Shown here in pieces: positions 7,904 through 16,843 of a stretch of DNA of 64,000 nt (positions are counted from its first letter, which is position 1; each line of letters starts with the position of its first letter). The notes beneath the pieces are model-generated. The model worked only from the letters and a program-made list of their open reading frames with translations. It ran no database searches and had not been told where the DNA came from. This DNA is from Georgenia soli (GTDB taxonomy: Bacteria; Actinomycetota; Actinomycetes; Actinomycetales; Actinomycetaceae). The stretch spans positions 3,534,001 through 3,598,000 of the forward strand of contig NZ_PDJI01000004.1 in assembly GCF_002563695.1 (NCBI RefSeq), read 5' to 3'. The position numbers and the translations under genes are program-made.

Positions 7904-9826
7904 TCAGGGGACGGCGGTGAGGAAGTCCCGCACGATGCCGCCGGCGACGCCGGAGCCGTGCCCGCCGCCCTGCACCATCACCGCGACGGCGAGATCGCCG
8001 CGGTAGGCCGTCATCCAGGAGTCGACGCGGGCGTCGTCGCCCCCGGCCTCGGCCGAGCCGCTCTTGGCGTGCACGGGCTCCCCGGGCACGTCGCCCAGGA
8101 GAGTGGCCGTCCCGCCGGTGACGACGCCGCGCATGTACCCACGCAGCACCTCCGCCTCCTCGACGGTCAGCGGGCTCGCCGGCGCGGCCACCGCGGCCGG
8201 GTCGTCGGCGACGTCGCCGGGCCCGAGCACGAGCGTGGGCGAGACCGCCGCCCCCGCCTTGACGGACGCCGCCACCGTGGCCATGGCGAGCGGGGAGGCG
8301 AGCACGTCACCCTGGCCGATGAGGGAGGCGGCGAACGCGGTGCCCGTCGCGTCGGCAGGGACCGAGCCGAGGAAGCCCGGCCACGGCCCGGCCAGGTCAC
8401 GGCCGAGACCCAGCGCTGCCGCGGCGTCGGCCATCGCCTGTGGGGTCAGGGCGTCGCGGGCGTTGATGAGCGCGCTGTTGCAGGACTGCGCGATGGCGTC
8501 GGACATGGTGATCTCGCCGAGGTGGGCGGCGGGGTAGCCCGGGTAGTTGCCCACGGTGTAGCCCTCGACCGTGGCGTCGGGTGTGCACGAGACGAGGTCG
8601 TCCGGGCCGACGCCGGCCCGCAGGAGGGCGAGGGCGGTGACGATCTTGTAGGTCGAGCCCGGCGCCAGCGTGGCGAGCATCGCCGTGTTCTGCCCCTCGC
8701 TGCCCGGGCCCGACGCCGCCGCGAGGATCTCTCCGGTGGACGGGCGCAGCACGACGAGGCCGGCGGGCGAGGTGGTGCCGGCCAGCGCGATCTCGGCGGT
8801 GGTCTGGAGCTGGGTGTCGAGCGTGAGGTGCAGGTCCGCCCCGTCGGCGGCGGGCCGCTCGTACAGGGTCGTCAGCTCCGCGCCGACCTGCGAGCTCACC
8901 CGCAGGCCCGGCCTCCCGGCGAGGGTGACGTCGTACTGCTCCTGCAGGCCGGAGAGCCCGACCGTGTCGCCGGCGACGACCCGACCCTCCGACGCCTCGA
9001 CGATCTCCTGGGTGGCCTCCCCGACCCGGCCGAGCAGCGCCCGGGCGAAGGTGGCCGTCGGGGCGAGCGGCAGCTCGCCCGGCAGCGCCACGCCGCCGGT
9101 CACCTCGGCGAGGGCGTCGAGGTCGACGTCGGAGCTGCCCTCGCGCACCACGATCGCCTCGACGAACGCCCGGGGCCCGGCGGCGACGGCCCGGTCGGCG
9201 AACGCCGCGGTGTCGTCATACCCGGCGAGGGATGCCACGGCCTCGGCGCTCGCGCGCAGGTCCGCCTCCGGCGCCCCCTCGAGCCGGGTCTTGTCGAGCC
9301 CGACGCGCAGTACGGGACGGTCGGTGACGATGGCGGAGCCGTCGCCGGCGAGCACGTCACCGCGCTCGCCACGCACGCGCTCGAGGACGAGCGACCCCTG
9401 CGGGGGCAGCTCCGGCGCGATCATGTCGGGGGAGAGGCTGGCGGCCCAGGCGCCGTCGGCGTCCTCGGCCAGCTGGGCGGTGGTCGTGTAGCTCCAGTCG
9501 GGCTCGCCGTCGGCGTCGAGGTCCCACGCCCAGCTCAGCTCGACGTCGACCGCGCTCGCCCTGCTCTCCGTGACCTCGCGACGCTCGCCGAGGCCGGCCA
9601 CCTCGACCGTCCGCGGCAGCCCGGCGAGATCCCCGAGCAGGGCCTCGAGGTTCTCCGGCTCTCCCAGCCCCCGGGCGGAGGAGGTCTCCCCGGTCTCGAG
9701 AGCCCGGGCGAGGGCGGCGGCCTCGTCGCCCGGGTCGTCCGTGCCGCTGCACGCGGCCAGTCCGGCCGAGAGCGTCAGGAGCACGACGACGGAGCTCACA
9801 GGACGTCGTCGGCCGGAAACTCTCAC
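7904..9826 (-). CDS. Lipoprotein class B penicillin-binding protein (peptidoglycan DD-transpeptidase)
   Basis: A 640-residue cell-wall transpeptidase anchored as a lipoprotein: signal peptide VSSVVVLLTLSAGLAAC with the lipobox cysteine at residue 26. An NTF2-like MecA-type N-terminal domain (about 30-130) and a PBP dimerisation region (about 135-320) precede the transpeptidase domain. The three active-site motifs are present: STYK (391-394), SCN (448-450) and KSGSAE (588-593), with KSG where KTG is more usual. Start GTG 9826 gives a normal signal peptide. Such proteins cross-link peptidoglycan and bind beta-lactams. It is monocistronic and ends 15 bases from the 19-bp repeat array. Confidence 0.92.
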   Translation of the reverse strand: MRVSGRRRPVSSVVVLLTLSAGLAACSGTDDPGDEAAALARALETGETSSARGLGEPENLEALLGDLAGLPRTVEVAGLGERREVTESRASAVDVELSWAWDLDADGEPDWSYTTTAQLAEDADGAWAASLSPDMIAPELPPQGSLVLERVRGERGDVLAGDGSAIVTDRPVLRVGLDKTRLEGAPEADLRASAEAVASLAGYDDTAAFADRAVAAGPRAFVEAIVVREGSSDVDLDALAEVTGGVALPGELPLAPTATFARALLGRVGEATQEIVEASEGRVVAGDTVGLSGLQEQYDVTLAGRPGLRVSSQVGAELTTLYERPAADGADLHLTLDTQLQTTAEIALAGTTSPAGLVVLRPSTGEILAAASGPGSEGQNTAMLATLAPGSTYKIVTALALLRAGVGPDDLVSCTPDATVEGYTVGNYPGYPAAHLGEITMSDAIAQSCNSALINARDALTPQAMADAAAALGLGRDLAGPWPGFLGSVPADATGTAFAASLIGQGDVLASPLAMATVAASVKAGAAVSPTLVLGPGDVADDPAAVAAPASPLTVEEAEVLRGYMRGVVTGGTATLLGDVPGEPVHAKSGSAEAGGDDARVDSWMTAYRGDLAVAVMVQGGGHGSGVAGGIVRDFLTAVP

Positions 9827-10005
9827 CGGCCAAGGATGGCGCCGACCTCGCCGGTTGTCGACGCCTTTTCGATCCGCGCGGCAGCTCGACCGGCGGCACG
9901 GGGGCGCATGGTCGTCGGGCTCCACGGACGGCGAGGCGAAGCGAGATGCTCCGCCGTAGGGTGACGCACGGACCTGGACCAGAACGATCGAGAGGCAGGC
10001 GAGCG

Positions 10006-10449
10006 ATGCAGCAGCTGGACGCCGACTACGAGGCCAGCCCGAGCGAGTGGGTGCGCCGTCAGGTGGCGGAGTACGAGGCCTCCGAGGGGCAGCGGGCCAA
10101 CACGATGCAGGGTCTGCCGATCGTGGTGGTCACCATGCGCGGCGCGCGATCCGGCAAGGTCCGCAAGGTCCCGCTCATGCGGGTCGAGCACGGCGGCACG
10201 TACGTCGCCGTGGCCTCGCAGGGCGGTGCGCCGAAGCACCCGCAGTGGTACCACAACCTCGTCGCGCACCCGGAGGTCCGGGTGCAGGACGGTGCGCAGG
10301 TGGTCAGCGCCCGGGCGCGGATCGTGACGGGTGACGAGCGTGCGCAGTGGTGGGAGCGGGCCGTGGCGGCCTTCCCGCAGTACGCGCAGTACCAGGAGCG
10401 GACCGAACGCGAGATCCCGGTGTTCCTGCTGGAGCCGGTCTCGGACTGA
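10006..10449 (+). CDS. Deazaflavin(F420)-dependent nitroreductase-family oxidoreductase
   Basis: A 147-residue split-barrel protein of the Ddn/DUF385 family, which in mycobacteria uses F420. Characteristic motifs are PIVVVTMRGARSGKVRKVPLMRVEHGG, broken here as strand-turn-strand, then VASQGGAPKHPQWYHNLVAHPEV and a C-terminal REIPVFLLEPV. ATG 10006 follows GAGGCAGGCGAGCG and matches the family start. A second member lies at 56504. The natural substrate is unknown. Confidence 0.9.
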   Translation: MQQLDADYEASPSEWVRRQVAEYEASEGQRANTMQGLPIVVVTMRGARSGKVRKVPLMRVEHGGTYVAVASQGGAPKHPQWYHNLVAHPEVRVQDGAQVVSARARIVTGDERAQWWERAVAAFPQYAQYQERTEREIPVFLLEPVSD

Positions 10450-10510
10450 CGCCTGGCCTGCGGTCAGGACGACGTCGTCGATCGGCACACCTCGGGTGGG
10501 CACCGGCGCG

Positions 10511-11227
10511 TTACCCGAGGTGCTTGAGCGCCTCGCGCCGCGAGAGCGGGGACAGCCGGTCACCCAGCGCCTCGACGTACGCGGCAACCCAGGCGGCGTC
10601 CGTGCGCGCGAGGTCGCGCAGCGCCCAGCCGATCGCCTTGCGGACGAAGAACTCACGACCGTGCGGGCTGCCGAGCAGGTTCACCTCGACGCAGTCCGTC
10701 AGGAGGCTGGTGTCCGTGCGCCCGCGGGCGCCGATCTGGGCGAGGATCGCCGCGCGTCGCACCCACACGTCGTCGTCGACGGCCCAGGCGCGCACCTCCG
10801 CCGCCACCTCGGGGTGGGCCAGCAGGAGCGGCGCGAGGAGGTGCGTGGCGACGTCGTCGACGAGGTCCCACCACGCACCCGTGAGCACGAGGTGCCGGTA
10901 CAGCGGCAGCGTCGCGGGGTCGGTCGCCCACGCCCGGTACGGGCGGTGGCGTGCCAGGGCGATGGCCGCGTGCCGCTCCTCCCGGTACCCGGCCTCGTCC
11001 CAGAGGGCACGGATGGTGGCCTCCCAGGCGCCGGCGTCGTCCACGGGGTGGGCGTCCAGCACCGGGCGCAGCGCCGCACGCAGCTCGGGGAGACGGAAGC
11101 CGCGCAGCGGCATCTCCGAGCGCAGGTAGCGCTGCTGGCCGGCGGCGCGGACGGGGTCCCCGCCGCTGGCCAGCGTGCGCCGGACCGCTGCGACAAGGTC
11201 GCCACGGGCGGCTGAAGTGGTGGTCAG
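10511..11227 (-). CDS. DNA alkylation repair protein, AlkD-like HEAT-repeat glycosylase
   Basis: An AlkD-type protein that excises alkylated bases using HEAT-like repeats. The core has SEMPLRGFRLPELRAAL, WWDLVDDVATHLLAPLL and FFVRKAIGWALRDLAR. The first ATG (11113) would remove the first helices, but 38 in-frame codons upstream read as family-like sequence (GDLVAAVRRTLASGGDPVRAAGQQ). They contain no ATG, GTG or TTG. A CTG at 11227 overlaps the TGA of the upstream VOC gene (CTGA), so I propose CTG as the start, giving 238 residues. If that is wrong, the protein begins at 11113 and is N-terminally truncated. Confidence 0.85.
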   Translation of the reverse strand: MTTTSAARGDLVAAVRRTLASGGDPVRAAGQQRYLRSEMPLRGFRLPELRAALRPVLDAHPVDDAGAWEATIRALWDEAGYREERHAAIALARHRPYRAWATDPATLPLYRHLVLTGAWWDLVDDVATHLLAPLLLAHPEVAAEVRAWAVDDDVWVRRAAILAQIGARGRTDTSLLTDCVEVNLLGSPHGREFFVRKAIGWALRDLARTDAAWVAAYVEALGDRLSPLSRREALKHLG

Positions 11228-11658
11228 GAGCCCTGGCCGCCCTGCCCGCCCTGACCCGCGATGTTGACCATCCAGGCGACGCCGAACCGGTCGGTGAGCT
11301 GGCCGAAGTGGTCGCCCCAGGGCGCCATCTCCAGCGGCACGGTGACGCTGCCGCCGTCCGCCAGTTTGTCCCAGAAGCCCCTCAGCTGCGACTCGTCGTC
11401 GCCGCTGAGGGAGATGGTGATGTTGCTGGTGTCCTGGACGTCCATGGAGCTCGGGGTGTCGGCCGCCATGAGCGTCATGCCGTTCGGGGCGTCGAGCTGG
11501 CCGTGCATGATCTTGTCGGCGTCGGCGGGGTCCTCGCTCATCTGGAACTCGGCGAAGGTGTTCATGTTCAGGTCTCCGCCGAACACGCCGTGGTAGAACT
11601 CGAGCGCCTCACGGGCGGTGTCCCGGAACGAGATGTACGGGTTGAGTCGGGTGGTCAC
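11224..11658 (-). CDS. VOC/PhnB-like glyoxalase-fold protein
   Basis: A 144-residue protein of the PhnB/3-demethylubiquinone-methyltransferase-like VOC family: LNPYISFRDTAREALEFYHGVFGG at the start, then MTLMAADTP, and the closing DHFGQLTDRFGVAWMVN. These proteins are usually dimeric with no proven activity. The C-terminal GQGGQGGQGS tail is unusual low-complexity sequence. GTG 11658 is chosen because GAGGAGG lies five bases upstream. It sits between sucrose phosphorylase and the AlkD-like gene and overlaps the latter's proposed CTG start. Confidence 0.88.
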   Translation of the reverse strand: MTTRLNPYISFRDTAREALEFYHGVFGGDLNMNTFAEFQMSEDPADADKIMHGQLDAPNGMTLMAADTPSSMDVQDTSNITISLSGDDESQLRGFWDKLADGGSVTVPLEMAPWGDHFGQLTDRFGVAWMVNIAGQGGQGGQGS

Positions 11659-11743
11659 GGTGCCTCCTCGCACGGTGGGTGGTCAGCCCAGTGTGGCGGC
11701 CGGGCGGCCGCGCTCGCGAGACTTTTGGGCGAGAAGCACCGAC

Positions 11744-13195
11744 TCATCGCCCGCCCGGTGCGGGCGTCGCGTCGACCCGGAACGTCCTGGTCGCCACGTC
11801 CGCCTCGAGGCTCGCCCGATGCTCGCCCGCCTCCCAGGTCAGGACGACGACGGAGCCCTCGCCTGCCGCCCGGAAGTCGCCGTCGAACGCTGGGTGGGCG
11901 TTGCGCAGGCGGACCAGCTCCAGCAGCCGGCGCACCACGGGCCGGTCGAGGTCCCGCTCGATCTCCTCGCGCGTGTAGTGGTGGCGGTTGATGTCCCGGC
12001 CCACCCCGGTGCGGGCGAGCAGCCCCATGTCGTTGCGGCCGGCGAGCAGCCCCACGTAGTAGATCTGCGGCACCCCGGGCACGAAGAGCTGGACCGCCCG
12101 GGCGAGGAGGTAGGCGTCGTCGTCCCCGCCCAGGGCGTCGTAGTAGGTGCAGTTGACCTGGTAGACGTCCACGTTCGAGGCCGCCCACCCGGTCGCCTGC
12201 CGGGACTGGCCGCCCGAGCGGGTGTGGATGCCCTCGACGAGGGCGTCGACCTGCTCGGGGGCGAGGAGCCCCGGCCGCCCCTCCTCGATCTGGTCCGGGC
12301 CGACGTCGACGACGCCGATGCCGTCGTGCGTGTCCAGCACCGTGACCGCGTTGGCCGGCCGGACGTCGAGCCAGCGCCGCAGCGCCGCGATGTCGCCGGT
12401 GTACAGCGTGTGCAGCAGCAGCGGGGGCAGCGCGAAGTCGTAGACGCGGTCCACGCGCGCGGCGATCGCCACCTGACGTTCGAAGTGCGAGTGGATCTCC
12501 ACCAGCACCTCCGCGCCCCGTTCCCGCGCCCGCGCTGTCAGGTCACCGATGAAGTCGAACGTGCGGGGGGTCATGAACGAGGAGGTCCCGGCCGTCTTCA
12601 CCGCGTACCCGACGGCGTCCAGGCGCACCATCGACACCCCGCCGTCGGTCAGCGCGGCGAGCACCCCGTCGAGGTACGCCTGCCCGGCGGGGTGGGCGAG
12701 GTTGAGGTCGATCTGCTGCGAGGTGAACGTGGTCCACACCAGCCGGCGGCGCCCGCCGAGCGTCATCGGCGTGAACGGCAGCCCCGGCCGCGGCCGGTAG
12801 ATGCCGGCGAGCTCGTCCTCGTCCGCGCCGTCCGGGTAGACGTCGGACATGGTGAGGAACATCCCTGCGTGCTCGGAGACGTCCCCGCGGGCGAGCACGT
12901 CGCGGAACTCGGCCGAGTCGGCGGAGACGTGGTTGACGATGAGGTCCGCCATGAGGGTGTAGCGGCGGGCGAGGGCGCGCACGTCGGCCCAGCTGCCGAG
13001 GCGGGGGTCGACGGCGGTGTGGTCGACCGGGTCGAAGCCGGCGTCGGCGCCGTCGAACGGCGTGAAGAACGGCAGCAGGTGCACGCCGTCGAAGACCCCG
13101 GCGAGCGGTCCGTCGAGCAGGTCGAGCAGGCCGCGGACGGACCCGCCGAAGCGGTCGGCGTACGCGATCAGCTGGACACCGCGGCGCTCTTCCAT
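11744..13195 (-). CDS. Sucrose phosphorylase (GH13 subfamily 18)
   Basis: A 483-residue GH13 enzyme, cytoplasmic, that cleaves sucrose with phosphate to glucose 1-phosphate and fructose. Active-site residues are the nucleophile Asp193 in RLDAVGYAVK, the acid/base Glu233 in LVEIHSHF and the transition-state Asp291 in LDTHDGIG. The flanking stretches TAGTSSFMTP, YDFALPPLLLHTLYTGD and GRDINRH follow the bifidobacterial sucrose phosphorylases closely, which favours sucrose over glucosylglycerate or kojibiose relatives. No sugar transporter, fructokinase or LacI regulator adjoins it. The start ATG is the only one compatible with the family N-terminus (VQLIAYADRFGG). Confidence 0.93.
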   Translation of the reverse strand: MEERRGVQLIAYADRFGGSVRGLLDLLDGPLAGVFDGVHLLPFFTPFDGADAGFDPVDHTAVDPRLGSWADVRALARRYTLMADLIVNHVSADSAEFRDVLARGDVSEHAGMFLTMSDVYPDGADEDELAGIYRPRPGLPFTPMTLGGRRRLVWTTFTSQQIDLNLAHPAGQAYLDGVLAALTDGGVSMVRLDAVGYAVKTAGTSSFMTPRTFDFIGDLTARARERGAEVLVEIHSHFERQVAIAARVDRVYDFALPPLLLHTLYTGDIAALRRWLDVRPANAVTVLDTHDGIGVVDVGPDQIEEGRPGLLAPEQVDALVEGIHTRSGGQSRQATGWAASNVDVYQVNCTYYDALGGDDDAYLLARAVQLFVPGVPQIYYVGLLAGRNDMGLLARTGVGRDINRHHYTREEIERDLDRPVVRRLLELVRLRNAHPAFDGDFRAAGEGSVVVLTWEAGEHRASLEADVATRTFRVDATPAPGGR

Positions 13196-13298
13196 ACCTC
13201 ACCTCGCACCCTTGCGCGTCGGCGGGCGGACCAGGTTCGCCCGGCGCTTGCCGGCCCACCGTACCGACGGCCGCCGACGGCGACGACCTCGCCGCGAC

Positions 13299-13811
13299 TC
13301 AGGAGCTGAGGAGCATCCCGCCGACGGCGAAGACCGTCACGGCCAGGACGACGACCACACCGGCCACGGCCAGCGCGCGCGAGCTCTCGAGCCCGTGCGC
13401 CTGGGCGAGCAGGTCGACGGACGTCAGCAGCCCGCTCACCCCGACCGCGAGCAGGCCGACGACCCAGACGGCGTTGCTCACCTCGTGCAGGGTGGCGAGG
13501 CCGGTGGCGGGCTGCCCGTCGGTATCGAGGCCGAAGGCCCCGACCGCCTCGGCGACCAGGCCGAACGAGGCCAGCGCGAGCCCGGTGACGAGCGTGCCCC
13601 GCGCCACCCGGGCCAGCAGGCCGGGGCGCAGCGGCCAGTACCGCAGCACCAGGACGAGAAGGCCCAGCAGCGGGAGACCGACCGCCAGGTGGCCGGCGGC
13701 GTGAGCGGCAGCGGGGGAGAGGGACAGCCCCCGGACGCTCAGCAGCAGGGCGGCGACGAGGGCGGCGGTCCCCGCCACGCTCAATCGGGCGACGTGATGC
13801 TCGAGAGTCAC
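13299..13811 (-). CDS. Hypothetical membrane protein, about five TM helices
   Basis: A 170-residue integral membrane protein I cannot assign to a named family. Hydrophobic segments include VAGTAALVAALLLSV, LAVGLPLLGLLVLVLRY, TLVTGLALASFGLVAEAV, AVWVVGLLAVGVSGLL and ALAVAGVVVVLAVTVFAVGGML. The GTG at 13811 follows GGGGAGAG. It is the first gene of the minus run that continues into sucrose phosphorylase, about 100 bases away, but the link may be only positional. Confidence 0.7.
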   Translation of the reverse strand: MTLEHHVARLSVAGTAALVAALLLSVRGLSLSPAAAHAAGHLAVGLPLLGLLVLVLRYWPLRPGLLARVARGTLVTGLALASFGLVAEAVGAFGLDTDGQPATGLATLHEVSNAVWVVGLLAVGVSGLLTSVDLLAQAHGLESSRALAVAGVVVVLAVTVFAVGGMLLSS

Positions 13812-14028
13812 TTCGCTCTCCCCGTGCGAGGAGTGGGTCCGACACCGACGTCGGACCCGCTGCCGCCATGATCGGCTCCTGCCGAGGTGGTTCCCAAGAC
13901 CCGGCCGAGGGTAGGGGAGGGTGGTTCCTGGGTGAACGGCGCAGGGGCGGGTGACCCCGTCGATGCTTCCCGGCTCCGCCGTCGAACGGGCAGGATGCAC
14001 GGGAACGGGACGGACACGGAGGTCTGCG

Positions 14029-14982
14029 GTGCGAGTGCTTCTTGCCGGTGCGACGGGCACCATCGGCACACACCTGACCCGGCAGCTGCTCGACGCCGGG
14101 CACGAGGTGGTCGGCCTGACCCGTCGGCCTGAGGGGGCCGTGCGGCTGCGGACCGCCGGCGCACAGCCGGTCGTCGCCGACGTGCTCGACGCGCCCGCGC
14201 TGCTCGCGGCCCTCGACGGCGTGCGTGCGGACGCCGTCGTCCACGAGGGCACGTCGATCGCCGGTACGCCGTGGCGCCACCGTGACCTCCACCCCACGAA
14301 CGTGCTGCGCACGCGCGGCACCGCGAACCTGCTGCTCGCCGCGGAGGTGGTCGGTGCCCGGCGGTTCGTGACGCAGTCCTTCCTCTACGTCCACGGCTAC
14401 GTCGACCACGGCGACACCCCCGTCCGCGAGGACCAGCCGTTCGGGCCGAGCGGCGGCGGCGAGTTCGACCGGCACGTCGGTGCGATGCGCGCCAACGAGA
14501 GGCAGGTGCTCGGAGCGCGCGGGGTCGAGGGCGTCGCCCTGCGCTACGCCTTCTTCTACGGCTCGGAGTCGGGCACCTTCGGTCTCCTCGACATGGCGGC
14601 GCGGCGCCTGCTGCCCGCCCCGGCCCACGGGACGAACCTGTCGGTGGTCCACGTGGAGGACGCGGCGGCCGCGACGGTCGCCGCGCTGGAGCGGGGCCGG
14701 GCGGGGGAGGCGTACAACGTCGCCGACGACCACCCGCTCACCTGGTCGGAGTACCTGGACGCCGTCGCCGACGCCGCGGGGGCGCCGCGCCCGTGGCGGC
14801 TGCCCAACGTGGTCTTCCGGGCGTCGGCGTACCTCGGCACCGTCATGACGCGGGCCGGCATCCACCTCGACACCGCGAAGGCCCGCCGCGAGCTGGACTG
14901 GGTACCGCGGTACCCGAGCGTCCGCGACGGCCTCGCCGCTGTCGCGGCCGACTGGCGTGCGCGAGGCTCAACGCCGGCGTAG
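14029..14982 (+). CDS. NAD(P)-dependent epimerase/dehydratase family protein
   Basis: An extended-SDR protein of 317 residues. The nucleotide-binding loop is VLLAGATGTIGTHLTRQLL at the very N-terminus; VVADVLDAPALLAALDGV follows, and a TQSFLYVHGYV segment stands where the catalytic Ser-Tyr region begins. The usual YxxxK is not clear: the candidate region EFDRHVGAMRANE lacks the Tyr, so catalytic function may be altered, as in other NAD(P)-binding SDR5-like proteins. GTG 14029 is supported by GGAGG upstream. Substrate unknown. Confidence 0.85.
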   Translation: MRVLLAGATGTIGTHLTRQLLDAGHEVVGLTRRPEGAVRLRTAGAQPVVADVLDAPALLAALDGVRADAVVHEGTSIAGTPWRHRDLHPTNVLRTRGTANLLLAAEVVGARRFVTQSFLYVHGYVDHGDTPVREDQPFGPSGGGEFDRHVGAMRANERQVLGARGVEGVALRYAFFYGSESGTFGLLDMAARRLLPAPAHGTNLSVVHVEDAAAATVAALERGRAGEAYNVADDHPLTWSEYLDAVADAAGAPRPWRLPNVVFRASAYLGTVMTRAGIHLDTAKARRELDWVPRYPSVRDGLAAVAADWRARGSTPA

Positions 14983-15048
14983 CCGACCGACGACGCGAGT
15001 CGGCAGCGGCCGCAGGTCATCGCGACCCGGGCGGACGAGATGGCCATG

Positions 15049-15078
15049 TTGGTTCGTCGGACAGACTTTTCGAACCAA
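15049..15078. promoter_or_regulatory. Perfect 8-bp inverted repeat upstream of the FMN reductase gene
   Basis: TTGGTTCG at 15049-15056 is the exact reverse complement of CGAACCAA at 15071-15078, with 14 bases between. An outer TGGCC (15041) / GGCCA (15082) extends the symmetry. The element is AT-richer than its surroundings and lies about 230 bases upstream of the FMN reductase start, which fits a repressor operator in its promoter. No regulator gene adjoins it. The rest of the 320-bp gap holds nothing else I can identify. Confidence 0.45.
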
Positions 15079-15306
15079 AAGGGCCAACTCGTCCCCGCAC
15101 GCGCCCCCCGGGTCGCGTTGGCGCCGTCACGCGCTCGGACGTCAACCTCCCCGGGCGAGTAGCCCGTCCTGCGGCGGGCGTCGGCCGGCGGCGTGACGCA
15201 CGCCACGGCGCCGTCCGGAATGGCTCTCGTGGTCCATGCGTTTGCATCCACAGTGCGGGCGCCAGTCCGCCGTGAATCCCGAGGACATCTCCAAGGAGCA
15301 GCAAGC

Positions 15307-15894
15307 ATGACCAAGATCGCCATCGTCACCGGCAGCGTCCGTCCCGGCCGTCAGAGCCTGAACGTCGCCAACTGGGTGAAGTCCATCGCGGACCGCCGCG
15401 ACGACGCCGAGTTCGAGATCGTCGACATCGCGGACTTCAACCTGCCGGTCTGGGCCGAGGCGACGCCCCCGTCCTGGGGTCCGGCGCAGTCCGCCGAGGG
15501 CCAGGCCTGGTCCGCCAAGATGGCCGAGTTCGACGGCTTCGTCTTCGTCGTCTCCGAGTACAACCACTCCATCACCGGCGCGCTGAAGAACGCCCTGGAC
15601 TACCTCTCGCCCGAGCTGAACAACAAGGCCGCGGGCTTCGTCTCCTACGGCTCCGCCGGCGGCGCCCGCGCCGTGGAGCACCTGCGCGGCATCCTGTCGG
15701 AGATGCAGGTCGCGCACGTGCGCAACGCCGTGGTCATGTCGCTGTTCACGGACTTCGAGAACTTCTCCGTCTTCACCCCGACCGAGCCGGCCACCGCCTC
15801 GGTCGAGCCCATGCTCGAGCAGCTCGTGCCGTGGACCAAGGCCCTGGAGGCAGTGCGCGCGGGAGCCTTCGCCCCGGTCGGCGCCAACGCCTGA
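15307..15894 (+). CDS. NADPH-dependent FMN reductase family flavoprotein
   Basis: A 195-residue flavodoxin-fold oxidoreductase. The phosphate-binding loop is VTGSVRPGRQSLNVANWV (residues 8-25, GSxRxGR motif), and VFVVSEYNHSITGALKNALDYL binds the isoalloxazine ring; SYGSAGGARAVEHLR is the third FMN loop. Such enzymes reduce FMN, quinones or azo compounds with NADPH. ATG 15307 follows AAGGAG at proper distance. It is a single-gene unit with an inverted repeat upstream and a strong terminator downstream. Confidence 0.93.
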   Translation: MTKIAIVTGSVRPGRQSLNVANWVKSIADRRDDAEFEIVDIADFNLPVWAEATPPSWGPAQSAEGQAWSAKMAEFDGFVFVVSEYNHSITGALKNALDYLSPELNNKAAGFVSYGSAGGARAVEHLRGILSEMQVAHVRNAVVMSLFTDFENFSVFTPTEPATASVEPMLEQLVPWTKALEAVRAGAFAPVGANA

Positions 15895-15976
15895 TCCATC
15901 AGCAGGTCCGGCGTCCGAGCGACGACGCCGTACGGGCGCGGTCCCACCGGCGGCGCCCACCTCCGAGGCCCGCTCG

Positions 15977-16005
15977 ACGGCGGCACCCCACCCGGGTGCC
16001 GCCGT
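15977..16005 (+). terminator. Rho-independent-type terminator after the FMN reductase gene
   Basis: A perfect 12-bp stem (ACGGCGGCACCC with GGGTGCCGCCGT) and a 5-base loop, followed nine bases later by a TTTT run. It lies 80 bases after the FMN reductase stop. Confidence 0.8.
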
Positions 16006-16095
16006 CGGCGTTTTCGGCAGGCCCGGCCGCGCTGGGTAGCCTGAGCCGGTGCTCAGACCCGTCCGATTCCGCCTGCTCGACGCCGGACGGACGGC

Positions 16096-16836
16096 ATGAC
16101 CGCCGCGCTCGTGCTCGCCGTGCTCGTCGGTGCCGTGATGCAGCGCGTCACCGGCATGGGGTTCGCGCTGGTCGCCTCCCCGTTCGTCATCCTCGCGCTC
16201 GGCCCGGCGGCCGGTGTGCTGGTGATCGCCCTGCTCGGTGTGCTGGCCGCCCTCATCGTGCTGGGCCGGGTCCGTCAGGACGTCGACTGGGCCGTCCTGG
16301 GGCGGCTCCTGCCCGGCGCGCTCGTCGGCATCGTGGCGGGCGCCGCGGCGGCCGCGGTGCTCGAGGCGGCGTGGGCGCAGGTGGTCGCCGGGGTGCTGAT
16401 CATCCTCGGCCTCATCGGTTCCGCCGTCGTCGTCCGTGCCCGCACGATGCCCCGCAACCTCGGCCTGGTGGGCGCCACCGGGTTCGCGTCCGGGGCGATG
16501 GGGGTGGTGGCGGGCGTCAGCGGTCCCGCGATGGCGGTGCTCGCCGTCCTCACCCGCTGGGACACCGTGCGCTTCGCCGCCACGATGCAGCCCTACTTCG
16601 TCGTCACCGGCGTGGCCACCGTCGCCGCGCGGCTCCTCCTCGAACCGGCCGCCGGCGGCCAGCTCGACGCCACGACGTGGGCGCTCGTCGCCGTCGCCCT
16701 GGGTGCGGGGGTCGCGCTCGGAGAGCTGGTCGCGAAGCGGCTCTCCGCGGCCACGGCGCACCGCCTCGTCGTCGTCCTCGCGACCGCCGGCGCCCTCACC
16801 ACGATCGCCGACGGCGCCGCCCGGCTCCTCGGCTGA
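16096..16836 (+). CDS. TauE/SafE-family membrane exporter
   Basis: A 246-residue, seven- to eight-helix membrane protein of the TauE/SafE (DUF81) family, whose members export sulfite, sulfoacetate and related anions. Both halves carry the expected helix pairs: GAVMQRVTGMGFALVASPFVIL and, in the second repeat, GATGFASGAMGVVAGVSGPAMAVL with the conserved G-x-SGPA. The C-terminal ALGAGVALGELVAKRL helix matches the family. No sulfur-metabolism gene lies nearby, so the substrate is open. Confidence 0.87.
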   Translation: MTAALVLAVLVGAVMQRVTGMGFALVASPFVILALGPAAGVLVIALLGVLAALIVLGRVRQDVDWAVLGRLLPGALVGIVAGAAAAAVLEAAWAQVVAGVLIILGLIGSAVVVRARTMPRNLGLVGATGFASGAMGVVAGVSGPAMAVLAVLTRWDTVRFAATMQPYFVVTGVATVAARLLLEPAAGGQLDATTWALVAVALGAGVALGELVAKRLSAATAHRLVVVLATAGALTTIADGAARLLG

Positions 16837-16843
16837 GCCGGCG

